Numbered from the stretch's first letter, positions 5,750 to 14,080 are shown. The stretch is 19,511 nucleotides of DNA from an uncultured Sphingobacteriales bacterium (GCA_937991535.1 CALKHN010000086.1:1-19511); one strand, 5' to 3'. The notes: a model not told the origin generated them from the sequence alone. Made by a program: numbers and translations.

Positions 5750-7117
5750 TTATCTTGGATTTTGAATAATTGAAGAACGTTCTATCACATCTTCGGGTAT
5801 AGCCATTGCGTATCGTAGGTCATTGGGAGCTAAAATATACTCTACACCGTTTAATTCTCTCTTTTGTGTAACATTTGCGTCAAGCTTATTAAGTCTTTTT
5901 AGGTCAGACCAACGAATACCCCTATAAAGAAGTTCTTTCCTTCTTTCTATTAAAATTTTATCTACAACAGTTTTCATGTCGGCGGATGAGAAAGGTACAT
6001 ATGTTCCCTCTTTCCATCGAGTTATCATGAAGTCGTTAAGCTGAGAAACAGCTTTACCAATATTGCCGTTTCTAGCATTTGCTTCCATTGATATAAGTAA
6101 AATCTCATTCGTAGACATTCCTGAGAAAGGAGAAGAGGATTTTGTATAATTTCCTTTAAAACTCCAATGCCCCTCATTCCTAAAATTAAAATAAAAACTT
6201 TTCCGAAGATCATTTGAGTCGTAGGAATGATAAAGCATAGTGTTTACGTTAGAGGCAGATATAGCTCTTGATGACTGTATCTTTGAGAAGTATATAACCT
6301 CTTTATTATTTTCAGCAAATGGATAGGTTTCAGAAAGGTCAATATCGCTATTGAAATCTATTAATGCAGAACTTATTTGTAGGGCGGAGTCAGAATATTT
6401 TTCTGCATTGATAAAGTCATTCATCGATAGATAGGTTCTGGCAAGAAAACCATATGCTGCACCCTTAGATGGTCTAAAAGGACTTGCGACTTTTAATGGT
6501 AAATAATTAGCAGCAGCTTTTAAATCATCTATAATCTGGCTATAGGTGTCTCTAATATTTGCCCTTTTTGACACTTCATTGAAATTTGAATTGAGTCGTA
6601 AGGGAATTCCGAGATCCGAGCCAAAACTCGCACTGTCAAATGAGAGAGCCCATATCCATGCAACATTTAAAAAAGTTTTACCCCTTATAAAATAGGCTTG
6701 TCCTATTATATCATTCCATTGGTTATAATTATTCTCAGTTCTTTCAACGCTTGCAATATTGTCCAAAACAATGTTGGCTTGATAAACTTTATTATATGAA
6801 TCACTCCAGGCATTCCCACTACCTGTATATGAATACGGTCTTACTATATTATAAGGTTCCCATACATAAACGCCCCTGTCAAATTCAATAAGAGATTCCC
6901 ATATATCAAAATCTAGAAAAAGATCATCGTTAGCATACACCAAAGGGTTGGGGTCTCTTTCGTTAATAATATAATACTGGTCTAGAAGACTTTGCATATC
7001 TGTTAAACTACTTATTATCGTCAATTTTTTATCTGAAGGATAGTCTAAGTATTTTTTGCAGGAAGAAAGGATTATCGGTATAACTAAGTATACTATAAAT
7101 TTAGATTTTATGGCCAT
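5750..7117 (-). CDS. SusD/RagB-family outer-membrane nutrient-binding lipoprotein
   Basis: A 455-residue surface lipoprotein that caps the partner SusC channel and binds the imported ligand (glycan or peptide). A signal peptide ends in the lipobox ILSSC with lipidated C20, followed by KKYLDYPSDKK. The SusD N-terminal region carries NAWSDSYNKVYQANIVLDNI (~101-120), then GQAYFIRGKTFLNVAWIWAL and GAAYGFLARTYLSMND (TPR-like helices). The C-terminal region has ILLISMEANARNG, VDKILIERRKELLYRGIRWSDLKRL and RYAMAIPEDVIERS, all characteristic of RagB/SusD. It is slightly shorter than many SusDs (about 500-600 residues). It follows susC on the same strand after 25 bases. The gene looks visibly more A/T-rich than the sigma/fecR part of the locus. 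The ligand cannot be read from sequence. Confidence 0.93.
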   Translation of the reverse strand: MAIKSKFIVYLVIPIILSSCKKYLDYPSDKKLTIISSLTDMQSLLDQYYIINERDPNPLVYANDDLFLDFDIWESLIEFDRGVYVWEPYNIVRPYSYTGSGNAWSDSYNKVYQANIVLDNIASVERTENNYNQWNDIIGQAYFIRGKTFLNVAWIWALSFDSASFGSDLGIPLRLNSNFNEVSKRANIRDTYSQIIDDLKAAANYLPLKVASPFRPSKGAAYGFLARTYLSMNDFINAEKYSDSALQISSALIDFNSDIDLSETYPFAENNKEVIYFSKIQSSRAISASNVNTMLYHSYDSNDLRKSFYFNFRNEGHWSFKGNYTKSSSPFSGMSTNEILLISMEANARNGNIGKAVSQLNDFMITRWKEGTYVPFSSADMKTVVDKILIERRKELLYRGIRWSDLKRLNKLDANVTQKRELNGVEYILAPNDLRYAMAIPEDVIERSSIIQNPR

Positions 7118-7141
7118 TTCATGCTCTGTTTAAAGTTAAAA

Positions 7142-10100
7142 TTAAAGCCCGCACCTTATACCCAATGCAACAGTTTGAGAAGGAAGAATACTATTATCGG
7201 TAAAATCTGGATCAATATGATATTGATTCTGACGCCAGATTATGCCAAGATTTGAAGCGTTGGTATATATCTGTAATTGTTTCAAACCGATTTTTGTCAG
7301 TGTATTTTGTCCGATGTCATAACTTAGAGCAATGTATTGCAGACGAATATGGTCTCCTCTCTCCGCAAGAGATATCGTTCCTGTATAAAACGCATCACGA
7401 CTTGCATTGAGTGGATAGGTCATTGATGGGATATTTGTGAAGGACTCGTCTCCCTTTTTTTGCCATCGCAAAGCAAAGCTACCATGACCGGCATAGGTTG
7501 TGTATAAGCTTGAATAGTTTACAACTGATCTTCTGAAGTAATAGCCTGTTTTACCTGTTATTCTTACTGTTAACGAAAAGCCTTTGTACTGAAAAGTGTT
7601 ACCAAGGGACACATTGAATAACGGCATCGAAGGACCAGAATACACCAGATCCTCTTTCTTTGTTCCTGCTCCGACAATCGATCTGTAATCTTTGCTGATT
7701 CCTCCATTAAGATATCCAATGGGATCACCCGTTTCAGAATCCAAACCGCCCCATGCATATGACAACATGGAATAGACGGGTCTTCCTTCAACCGGGGCTA
7801 TTTTCAATAATCCACCACTTGTAACATAAAAGCTTCCCTGGGTTGCAGTTAGGTAATAATTCTCTACTTTATCTCTGTAATAATTTATATTCAAGCTGGA
7901 ATTCCAAACAAATTTTCCGGTTATATTAATGCTGGAAAGTTCGAAATCAATCCCTTTTGCTGTCATAGCAGCAACGTTTTTGACCACAAGTTCTGTTCCT
8001 AACCCAGATGTATAATCCACCGGAATCGAACCATATAGGTCGCTCCCTTTTTTAAAATAGATATCGATGGAACTCCTAATTCGGTCATGGAATATCCTGA
8101 AATCAAGACCTGCATTTAACATCCTTATTTTTTCCCATCGAAGTTCAGGATTGGAAAAATTTAAAACATGCGAATAGGGAGTACCTGTATAAGGATTGGT
8201 GTCGAGGTATTCAATTGTAGTAACCGCCGCCATAGAAGGATTAACATTTCCGCTATACCCGTATGTAACCTTCAGCTTCAGATATGGAATGACAGTTGAT
8301 TTATAAAATTTCTCTTTGGATATCTCCCAGCCCGTGCCTGCGGACCATAGCGGTCTCCATTTATTATTGATGGATACCCCAAATAAATTGGAAGCATCCC
8401 TGCGGGCGCTACCGGAAACAGTGTACCTGTCAAGGTAAGTGTATGCCGCGTTTGTGTAAAAAGAAACAAAACGGTTCATCGTTTCATTAATAGAAATGCC
8501 ATCGGGAATAAAGCTGCTCCACCCGGTAATAAAAGTGGGCTTTACATTGCTATAATCAACAGGTGTATAAGTGAGTATATCATCGTTATAGCCATAAATG
8601 GTGTTACCATCGGATTTGTTTGCGATCTGCCGAATTTCGCCTCCTGCTATCGCGGTAACCGCATGTTTACCCCAACGGTTATCGTAATTCAGTTGTCCCC
8701 TGATGTTGTGCGATGTGGTGGAAACATGAGATAACCCCATCACCGCACCCAGGGGAACGCCGTAAGTTGCAATACCATCATTGATTTGCGTGAATGTATT
8801 AATAAGATTTCGGGCATAATAACTTTCCATATCATGAAGCGAACGCCCATTAACCTGCTGCTGTTCGTATTGGTATTTTACATCCGCTGAGAACCCTTTA
8901 AAGAAGCTATACCTGACACCGATATTAAGCAAAATATCCTGCAGCTTAGATTCGCTACGGCTATGCTTGTAATTCTCCGTGGGATAATATTTCCAGTCAA
9001 GCAATTGCCCATCTCCCACTGTGTCAATATAGGGTCCGCGGTAAAAATCAAGTGGCTCATTTAATGAACTATAAGGTGGCAGGGCTGAATAACCAGGCTG
9101 CTGGATTGCATAATAATCCGGCCTCCCGCTGGTGCTTTTGCTCTGTGTAAAATAAATGCCTGCGTTCAATTCTAACCCTTTGAGCGGCACAAAAGTATTT
9201 TCAGAACTGATATTTATACGATCATAACCGGCTGAAAGCTCTGACAGGTTTTTATCAAACCCCGCAGCAAAAGAATAGGCAATGTGCTCAGCACCTCCCC
9301 TAACATTTAATGCATATTGCTGATTCACTGCCTTTCGGTACAGGTAACGGTTAAAATCATCTCTTACATCTTTTGTACGTAGCGCATTGATCTTTGCTGT
9401 GGCCGCGGCAGGGTCTATCAGCCCGTCTCTTTGAGCAATCAAAGTTTCCACTACGGAAGAAAGCGGCGGCCGTGTAAAATCGTTCTCCTTCCCGTTATAA
9501 AATCCTTTTTCAAACAGCATCTCTTCCACATCTATAAAATCACTGGCAGACATCTGTTTCAGGTAACCAAGGTTGGGTTTTTGAGCTACGGTTATATTGC
9601 TGTTTAGCTCCACCCGGAATGGCTGGTTGAATTTTCCTTTTTTGGTAGTGATCACGATCACCCCATTACCTGCCCTTGCCCCCCATATGGAGGCCGCAGC
9701 CGCATCTTTAAGGATGGTGATGGATTCAATATTGTTGGGATTGATATTGTTTAAATCGCCTGCATAGGGAAAATTGTCTACAATGACCAACGGATCTTTT
9801 GGACCACGAATGGTGCTTAATCCACGGATACTCATTTGACCTCCGGCATTGATCTTTCGGTTTACCGATAACCCATTGGCAATGTATTCCAGCCTGCTCA
9901 GCACGTCAGTACCCACCTGCTCGTTGAATAGTTTGTTATCAATAAATGTAAACGATCCGGTTGCTCTTTCCTTGGGTATTTCCTGGAAACCCGTACTTAC
10001 TTCAATATTCACATTGCCCAGTTCACTAACATTTGCCCGCAAACGCAGCAAAATTAGCTCCTCTCCTTTCATTTGATATTCACGCGGGAAATAGCCAATG

Positions 10101-10684
10101 CTGCTCACCACAAGTATAATATTAGCGTTTACCCCGTCTAAGAAAAATTCGCCCTTTTCATTTGTGATGGTTGTACGTTTTGTGCCCTTAACCATAACCG
10201 TGGCGCCTGCAAGCGGTTCGCCACCCTCTTCAGTAATTTTTCCTTTTATGTTAACCAGGGTATCAGGTTTAATGGTATCGGGGGGATAGACTTTCTTTTT
10301 TACGATGATATACCTTCCTGAAATAACATAGATAAGCGGTTGCTCACTGAAACAGTAATCTAATACCGCTTTAACCGGCGCTTCATTAACAGACAGGCTT
10401 ACCGCTTTACCTGCCAGCAATTCCTCTTTTGTATAAATAAAACGGTAATCGCTTTGTTTGCTGATTTCCCGGAATACTTTTTCAAGAGGCGCCTGTTCCA
10501 GGTTAAGCGTTAGTGTTTGGGCCACCGGGTGGCTCCAGGCCTGCAGACAGGCCATGGTTGTAAGCAGTATTACCAGTTTCATGATCAGTATGATTTTCCG
10601 GTTAAATATCCTGTGGATACCATACCTGAAGGGCAATACACGAGCAGCACCGGCATGGATACTGCAGGGAATGCTGAATTCCAT
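7142..10684 (-). CDS. SusC/RagA-family TonB-dependent receptor with STN signalling domain
   Basis: The outer-membrane TonB-dependent channel that pairs with SusD. The frame is open to a GTG at 10744; I prefer the ATG at 10684 (MEFSIPC), giving ~1180 residues. An internal ATG at 10582 (MKLVILLTTMACLQAWS) is also possible, since it starts the signal-peptide core. Numbering from the GTG: STN domain ~78-150 (LEQAPLEKVFREISKQSDYR to SGRYIIVKK), carboxypeptidase-regulatory-like domain ~165-240 (GKITEEGGEPLAGATVMVKG), then the plug ~255-370 with MSIRGLSTIRGPKDPLVIVD and the SusC signature NIESITILKDAAAASIWGAR and GNGVIVITTKKG. The rest is a ~22-strand barrel ending in the terminal strand LPSQTVALGIRCGL. 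The STN domain is the part that contacts a FecR anti-sigma factor, which fits the fecR and sigma genes directly upstream. Confidence 0.93.
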   Translation of the reverse strand: MEFSIPCSIHAGAARVLPFRYGIHRIFNRKIILIMKLVILLTTMACLQAWSHPVAQTLTLNLEQAPLEKVFREISKQSDYRFIYTKEELLAGKAVSLSVNEAPVKAVLDYCFSEQPLIYVISGRYIIVKKKVYPPDTIKPDTLVNIKGKITEEGGEPLAGATVMVKGTKRTTITNEKGEFFLDGVNANIILVVSSIGYFPREYQMKGEELILLRLRANVSELGNVNIEVSTGFQEIPKERATGSFTFIDNKLFNEQVGTDVLSRLEYIANGLSVNRKINAGGQMSIRGLSTIRGPKDPLVIVDNFPYAGDLNNINPNNIESITILKDAAAASIWGARAGNGVIVITTKKGKFNQPFRVELNSNITVAQKPNLGYLKQMSASDFIDVEEMLFEKGFYNGKENDFTRPPLSSVVETLIAQRDGLIDPAAATAKINALRTKDVRDDFNRYLYRKAVNQQYALNVRGGAEHIAYSFAAGFDKNLSELSAGYDRINISSENTFVPLKGLELNAGIYFTQSKSTSGRPDYYAIQQPGYSALPPYSSLNEPLDFYRGPYIDTVGDGQLLDWKYYPTENYKHSRSESKLQDILLNIGVRYSFFKGFSADVKYQYEQQQVNGRSLHDMESYYARNLINTFTQINDGIATYGVPLGAVMGLSHVSTTSHNIRGQLNYDNRWGKHAVTAIAGGEIRQIANKSDGNTIYGYNDDILTYTPVDYSNVKPTFITGWSSFIPDGISINETMNRFVSFYTNAAYTYLDRYTVSGSARRDASNLFGVSINNKWRPLWSAGTGWEISKEKFYKSTVIPYLKLKVTYGYSGNVNPSMAAVTTIEYLDTNPYTGTPYSHVLNFSNPELRWEKIRMLNAGLDFRIFHDRIRSSIDIYFKKGSDLYGSIPVDYTSGLGTELVVKNVAAMTAKGIDFELSSINITGKFVWNSSLNINYYRDKVENYYLTATQGSFYVTSGGLLKIAPVEGRPVYSMLSYAWGGLDSETGDPIGYLNGGISKDYRSIVGAGTKKEDLVYSGPSMPLFNVSLGNTFQYKGFSLTVRITGKTGYYFRRSVVNYSSLYTTYAGHGSFALRWQKKGDESFTNIPSMTYPLNASRDAFYTGTISLAERGDHIRLQYIALSYDIGQNTLTKIGLKQLQIYTNASNLGIIWRQNQYHIDPDFTDNSILPSQTVALGIRCGL

Positions 10685-10762
10685 ATCTTTGAACTGTTTT
10701 GGTTTGATTAATACATTTATTTCCCGCAAGGAAACAATCCGCACAGATTGTGTTTATTAATT

Positions 10763-10813
10763 GACCCAATTTCATGTACCGCTTCGTCCGCAAAACGAAG
10801 CGGTTTTTGGGTC
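10763..10813. promoter_or_regulatory. Two-part hairpin in the fecR-susC intergenic region
   Basis: The inner stem ACCGCTTCGT (10778-10787) / ACGAAGCGGT (10795-10804) is perfect over 10 bp with a 7-nt loop. It is flanked by a second perfect pair, GACCCAA (10763-10769) / TTGGGTC (10807-10813). On the plus strand the inner stem is followed by TTTTT, like an antisense terminator. On the minus (coding) strand there is no T-run, so full termination of fecR transcription is unlikely. It may attenuate, process or stabilise mRNA between the regulator and transporter genes. Confidence 0.5.
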
Positions 10814-10844
10814 TGTAAAAAGCATTATATCATGGGCAGTTTTT

Positions 10845-12038
10845 TTAAGGGTTTACAATAATGGTTGTGTCTTTTATGGTAAAATGCACCCTGTCGGTCA
10901 TTTCCAGCAACTGGAAAAGTTTCGATACCGGCACATTCCTTTCTATTTCGGCGTTGAAATGATAATTTACTTTTCCTTCGTAACGGATGTCCACATCGTA
11001 CCACCGGGCCACCTGGCGCATGATGGTTTCTATTGACGCGTCATTAAAATGAAACCACCCATTCTTCCAGGCCAGCACCTCTTCGGTGCTTACAATATCA
11101 GCTACGTGCAGCTTTCGGTTAGTGTCAATTTGTGCCTGCTGGCCTGGTTTTAAAATGGCTGACTGGCTGTTGTTCTGCGAGATCTTCACACTGCCTTCCA
11201 GCAGGGTTATTTTTATGCCCGCTTCATCATCATAAGCATTCACATTAAAATGAGTGCCCAAAACTTCTGTGGTTGTTTGATTGACAGATACTATGAATTT
11301 CATGTTTTCATAATGCTTCACTTCAAAATAGGCTTCACCGGTTATCTCTACGGTTCTTTGCGAACCGGTGAACGCCGTTGGGTAGGTAATGCTGCTTGCC
11401 GCGTTAAGCCAAACCATTGATCCGTCTGGTAAAACCAGCCGGTACTGGCCGCCTTTGGGGGTGGTTAAGGTATGCCATTCTTCTTTGCTGCTGTTTCCTT
11501 CATATAGTAGTTGTCCCCCGGCATTGGTTACCTGCACGTTTTCGGCCTGCACAATATTCTTTAGCGTGCTGTCTAATGCAATCGTTCTTCCGTCGGCAAG
11601 CGTAAGCGTGGCTTTATCGCCACCGGGTTTAAGGTCTGGTTTTTCACTAATTATATGTTTGGGTAGTGGTGGTGTATTTGTATACCGGAATACCATAAAT
11701 AAAGCGGCTATCAACAATATGGTAGCGGCAGCCGCGTATAAAAGCACCCTGCTTTTTACAACAGGTTTCCCCGTTTGTTCTGCTCTTATTTTTTGCTTCA
11801 GCTTTTCTATGGCGGCCTCACTGTCAAAAACATGGCGTTGCTTCAGACTGTCTTCTATATTTTTTTCATCCGTTAGTTTGGCGAACAGGTGCTTATTATC
11901 GTCGCTGGCGCATATCCAGTCGTCTAATTCATCTTTTTCTTCTTCCGTAAGCGTACTGCGGATGTACCCTGCTATCAACCGGGCGGTGCGGTAGGCGCCT
12001 TCAAAATCATCCTTATTGATATGGGGTTCGTTTTTCAT
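10845..12038 (-). CDS. FecR-family anti-sigma factor / transmembrane signal transducer
   Basis: A 397-residue single-pass inner-membrane protein that holds the adjacent ECF sigma factor inactive until the TonB receptor reports ligand. The cytoplasmic N-terminal part (1-95) contains a WICASDDNKHLFAKL segment typical of FecR sigma-binding regions. One transmembrane helix spans ~98-117 (VLLYAAAATILLIAALFMVF). The periplasmic FecR domain is ~188-285 (TPKGGQYRLVLPDGSMVWLN; ITGEAYFEV; TEVLGTHFNVNAY). A C-terminal DUF4974-like domain at ~327-396 (GWFHFNDASIETIMRQVARW) probably contacts the receptor STN domain. It lies 219 bases downstream of the sigma gene on the same strand and ~160 bases upstream of susC; the gap before it holds only a weak 5-bp hairpin near 12173-12186. 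The order sigma, fecR, susC, susD is the standard cell-surface signalling layout. Confidence 0.94.
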   Translation of the reverse strand: MKNEPHINKDDFEGAYRTARLIAGYIRSTLTEEEKDELDDWICASDDNKHLFAKLTDEKNIEDSLKQRHVFDSEAAIEKLKQKIRAEQTGKPVVKSRVLLYAAAATILLIAALFMVFRYTNTPPLPKHIISEKPDLKPGGDKATLTLADGRTIALDSTLKNIVQAENVQVTNAGGQLLYEGNSSKEEWHTLTTPKGGQYRLVLPDGSMVWLNAASSITYPTAFTGSQRTVEITGEAYFEVKHYENMKFIVSVNQTTTEVLGTHFNVNAYDDEAGIKITLLEGSVKISQNNSQSAILKPGQQAQIDTNRKLHVADIVSTEEVLAWKNGWFHFNDASIETIMRQVARWYDVDIRYEGKVNYHFNAEIERNVPVSKLFQLLEMTDRVHFTIKDTTIIVNP

Positions 12039-12257
12039 TTCAGTAAGATAAAAATATTTTGGCGTAGCATCACCGCTCCTTTTTTATAAGGATACAAAAA
12101 GAGAAGAAAAGGACTAACGGATAAGTAAAAATTTGTAAAAAAATACCGGTTTGCCTGTACATCTGCGATTTTACGCCTGTGGGCGTGTGTTGTCAACCGG
12201 GGATAGGTGACGCTCAAGCTATAATGCTCCTAAAGAGATTGGCAACCTCGCAATTTA

Positions 12258-12842
12258 TCAGCTTCCCTGCACAGCAATAACGAGAATGAGCAGCGCAGCA
12301 GGTGAGATCATACTCCGCAGAAGGGTGATCCCGTTCTTTTTATGCGATTTTATGGTGGATACCGCAAGTTTCATTTCCTGTGCGGTTTCGGCAACGGTTT
12401 TGCCCTCAATATACAATTTGGTAAACACCATACTGCTCTGGGGCGGCAGCTTTTTAATAGCAGTATACAATTCTTCAATTACTTCGGTTTGAATGATGTT
12501 TTCCAGCACGCATGCTTCTGTAACTTCTTCAACCTGAATCCAACTCCTCTCCTGTTCTGCACCGCGTTGCTGCACTTCCAGCCATCGCAGGCAGGCGTTG
12601 CGGACAGCGGTATAACAATAGCTTTTCAGGGCTGCCCCATGTTCCAGGTCATTTCTTTTCTCCCAAACCTTCAGCAATGATTCGCTTACAATATCTTCTG
12701 CTGCTTCCTTATCTTTTACAAAACGGTTGGCAAAAAAGCAGAGAAATGCATAATAGTGCTTAACAAAGAAGGTGAATCCTTCTTCCTGTCCTCGCTGAAA
12801 TGATTGCCAAGCTAATGCTATATCGTTATTAATTATTCTCAA
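12258..12842 (-). CDS. ECF-type sigma-70 factor (FecI-like)
   Basis: A 194-residue alternative sigma factor. Region 2 is at ~20-90 (FFVKHYYAFLCFFANRFVKD; AEDIVSESLLKVW; LKSYCYTAVRNACLRWL) and region 4 at ~120-176 (IEELYTAIKKLPPQSSMVFTKLYIEGKTVAETAQEMKLAVSTIKSHKKN, the usual promoter -35-recognising HTH). It is expected to direct RNA polymerase to the fecR/susCD promoters when released by FecR. The open frame begins with TTG at 12842 and I see no in-frame ATG that would retain region 2, so TTG is the likely start, which would give weak translation. The last ~14 residues, PAALLILVIAVQGS, are strikingly hydrophobic for a soluble factor; hydrophobic tails do occur in Bacteroidota ECF factors. It is divergent from the XRE gene at 12953. 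Confidence 0.93.
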   Translation of the reverse strand: MRIINNDIALAWQSFQRGQEEGFTFFVKHYYAFLCFFANRFVKDKEAAEDIVSESLLKVWEKRNDLEHGAALKSYCYTAVRNACLRWLEVQQRGAEQERSWIQVEEVTEACVLENIIQTEVIEELYTAIKKLPPQSSMVFTKLYIEGKTVAETAQEMKLAVSTIKSHKKNGITLLRSMISPAALLILVIAVQGS

Positions 12843-12860
12843 GCGGAGTATTAATAATAC

Positions 12861-12868
12861 TAAAGATA
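12861..12868 (-). promoter_or_regulatory. Possible Bacteroidota -7 element (TATCTTTA) for the sigma gene
   Basis: On the minus strand TATCTTTA matches TAnnTTTG at all but the last position and lies 18 bases before the TTG start. The same octamer occurs in the same orientation 17 bases before another gene at 14063. No TTTG -33 element is seen at the normal spacing, which fits use by an alternative sigma factor or simply chance. Confidence 0.3.
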
Positions 12869-12879
12869 CAAAAATGAAT

Positions 12880-12914
12880 ATTATAATATGTATATTATAA
12901 TGAGTATACTATAA
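12880..12914. promoter_or_regulatory. Perfect A/T inverted repeat plus a direct half-repeat between divergent sigma and XRE genes (candidate operator)
   Basis: ATTATAATAT (12880-12889) and ATATTATAAT (12892-12901) are perfect inverted arms around GT. TATATTATAA (12891-12900) recurs with one mismatch as TATACTATAA at 12905-12914, a 14-bp offset. The site lies in the 110-base region between the minus-strand sigma gene and the plus-strand XRE gene, so a bound regulator could control both. An XRE protein encoded alongside is the obvious candidate, but this is inference. Confidence 0.45.
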
Positions 12915-12952
12915 GAGGTTATTTATACAATATCTATCTTGTTAATTGCGAC

Positions 12953-13234
12953 ATGGCAAAAAGCAAGAAGAAGGTTCCGCGCAAGAAAGCAACATTAGGG
13001 CATTTGGACCATGATGCTTTTCTTGGAAACCTAAGTAAGCGTATAAAGCAACTGAGAAAGGAAAGGGGATTTAACTCCTATGAGCTTTTTGCGTATGATA
13101 TAGAGGTATCAAGAGTGGGTATGTCCAATTATGAATCTGGAAATTTTTATGATATTAGACTTAGAACTCTTTTGAAAATAATTGATGGACTTGAAATTTC
13201 ACCTAAGGAGTTTTTCTCAAAAGGCTTCGAGTAA
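12953..13234 (+). CDS. Small XRE-type HTH protein with basic N-terminus
   Basis: 93 residues. A lysine/arginine-rich leader (MAKSKKKVPRKKATLGHL) precedes a Cro/C1-like HTH at ~24-91: FLGNLSKRIKQLRKERGFNS, YELFAYDIEVSRVGMSNYES and LRTLLKIIDGLEISPKEFF. The 'NYESG' turn is present. The first helix pair is slightly unusual (an ELFAYDI helix where 'QEELA' is common), but the overall length and spacing are those of XRE proteins. It begins 110 bases from the divergent sigma gene and ends 20 bases before the next plus-strand gene, so the two are likely an operon. It has no effector or dimerisation domain beyond the HTH. A role in local control through the inverted repeat at 12880-12901 is plausible but unproven. 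Confidence 0.8.
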   Translation: MAKSKKKVPRKKATLGHLDHDAFLGNLSKRIKQLRKERGFNSYELFAYDIEVSRVGMSNYESGNFYDIRLRTLLKIIDGLEISPKEFFSKGFE

Positions 13235-13254
13235 ATGCCAGAGATCGCTATAAA

Positions 13255-13650
13255 ATGAATTCATCTCTTTATTTTTTTCGTTCTTTTGTAAATAAAACGC
13301 AGTTTGAAATAGCCGATGAACTTAGCTTAACTTATGATGAATATGAAGCTATGGAAGCCGGTGTTGAAAACATAGATGAAGCTATAGCAGAAAAACTTTC
13401 CCGGCTGTATAATGCACCTCCTGCTATCTTTTTACAGGATACCCGTTCACAAGCGGGTAGTTTCAACTATTCACATAATACTTTTAATGGCAGCAACGCA
13501 TATGTGCATAACATGTACCAGCAGGATATGAGGGTAATTCAAATGCTAACGGCTGCCAAAGATGAAGAAATTCAATTGTTGAAAGAAGAGATCAGCCGGC
13601 TCCGGCAGCAAAACAATCAACTGGTAGGCAGGTTGATTGGTAAAGGTTAA
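13255..13650 (+). CDS. XRE-like protein with C-terminal coiled coil
   Basis: 131 residues. The N-terminal ~60 residues have XRE topology (FRSFVNKTQFEIADELSLTY, DEYEAMEAGVENIDEAIAEK, LSRLYNAPPAIFL) but lack the early basic helix, so DNA binding may be altered or the domain may be divergent. A polar Asn/Tyr/His-rich linker follows (FNYSHNTFNGSNAYVHNMYQ, ~70-90). Then comes a heptad-patterned helix, EEIQLLKEEISRLRQQNNQL (~104-124), ending GRLIGKG: a leucine-zipper-like dimerisation segment. The architecture is the same as that of the convergent gene at 13692-14063, whose C-terminus ends LIKALGKN, so the two look like distant paralogues that could heterodimerise. It probably forms an operon with the XRE gene 20 bases upstream. 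Confidence 0.75.
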   Translation: MNSSLYFFRSFVNKTQFEIADELSLTYDEYEAMEAGVENIDEAIAEKLSRLYNAPPAIFLQDTRSQAGSFNYSHNTFNGSNAYVHNMYQQDMRVIQMLTAAKDEEIQLLKEEISRLRQQNNQLVGRLIGKG

Positions 13651-13691
13651 GCCGCTATATATAGCCTAATCCGCAAAAGATACTAAGCTAA

Positions 13692-14063
13692 TTAATTTTT
13701 TCCAAGGGCTTTTATTAATTCTGAATTCTGTTTTCGCAGGTATTCGATTTCTTCTTTCAATGATTTTATTTCTGATTGGGCGCCTTCTACCCTATAGTCA
13801 TTTTCAACCTGATTAAGATACCCATTGTTTGAGTTTTCAAACTTAGATTCATGGAATGTAATGACGGGCAGCACCTCCGATAATAAATTTTCTATACTAA
13901 CATCATAAAATTCAGAAAGCTTTTGCGCCTGTTCTGCAGTTAAACTTTGTGGATTTCTTTCCAGCCGGCTATAGGTGTTCTGGCTGATCCCGAGCACTTC
14001 TGCTATTTCCTCCTGCTTGTAGCCTTTTACCTCCCTCAGTATTTTTAATGTAGTGGTTGCCAT
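13692..14063 (-). CDS. XRE-family regulator with C-terminal coiled coil
   Basis: 123 residues. A clear Cro/C1 HTH lies at ~5-62: LKILREVKGYKQEEIAEVLG, ISQNTYSRLERNPQSLTAEQ, AQKLSEFYDVSIENLL. A short linker with ESKFENSNNGYL follows. A C-terminal coiled coil at ~94-120 (SEIKSLKEEIEYLRKQNSEL) ends LIKALGKN. It is convergent with the 13255-13650 gene, with 41 bases between them including the palindrome GCTATATATAGC at 13654-13665, and the two proteins share the same three-part plan. This class of small HTH plus zipper proteins is widespread in Bacteroidota; its targets are not known to me. The ATG at 14063 directly precedes the HTH. A TATCTTTA box on the coding strand 17 bases upstream may be its -7 element. 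Confidence 0.87.
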   Translation of the reverse strand: MATTTLKILREVKGYKQEEIAEVLGISQNTYSRLERNPQSLTAEQAQKLSEFYDVSIENLLSEVLPVITFHESKFENSNNGYLNQVENDYRVEGAQSEIKSLKEEIEYLRKQNSELIKALGKN

Positions 14064-14080
14064 AATTGTTGTATTCCGGA

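Noticed and set aside
12342..12680. 112-codon plus-strand frame inside the sigma gene
   Set aside because: It is a shadow of the conserved sigma reading frame on the opposite strand.
13654..13665. GCTATATATAGC palindrome between the convergent XRE genes as a terminator or operator
   Set aside because: The A/T core is too weak for a terminator and it lies downstream of both genes, so no role is supported.
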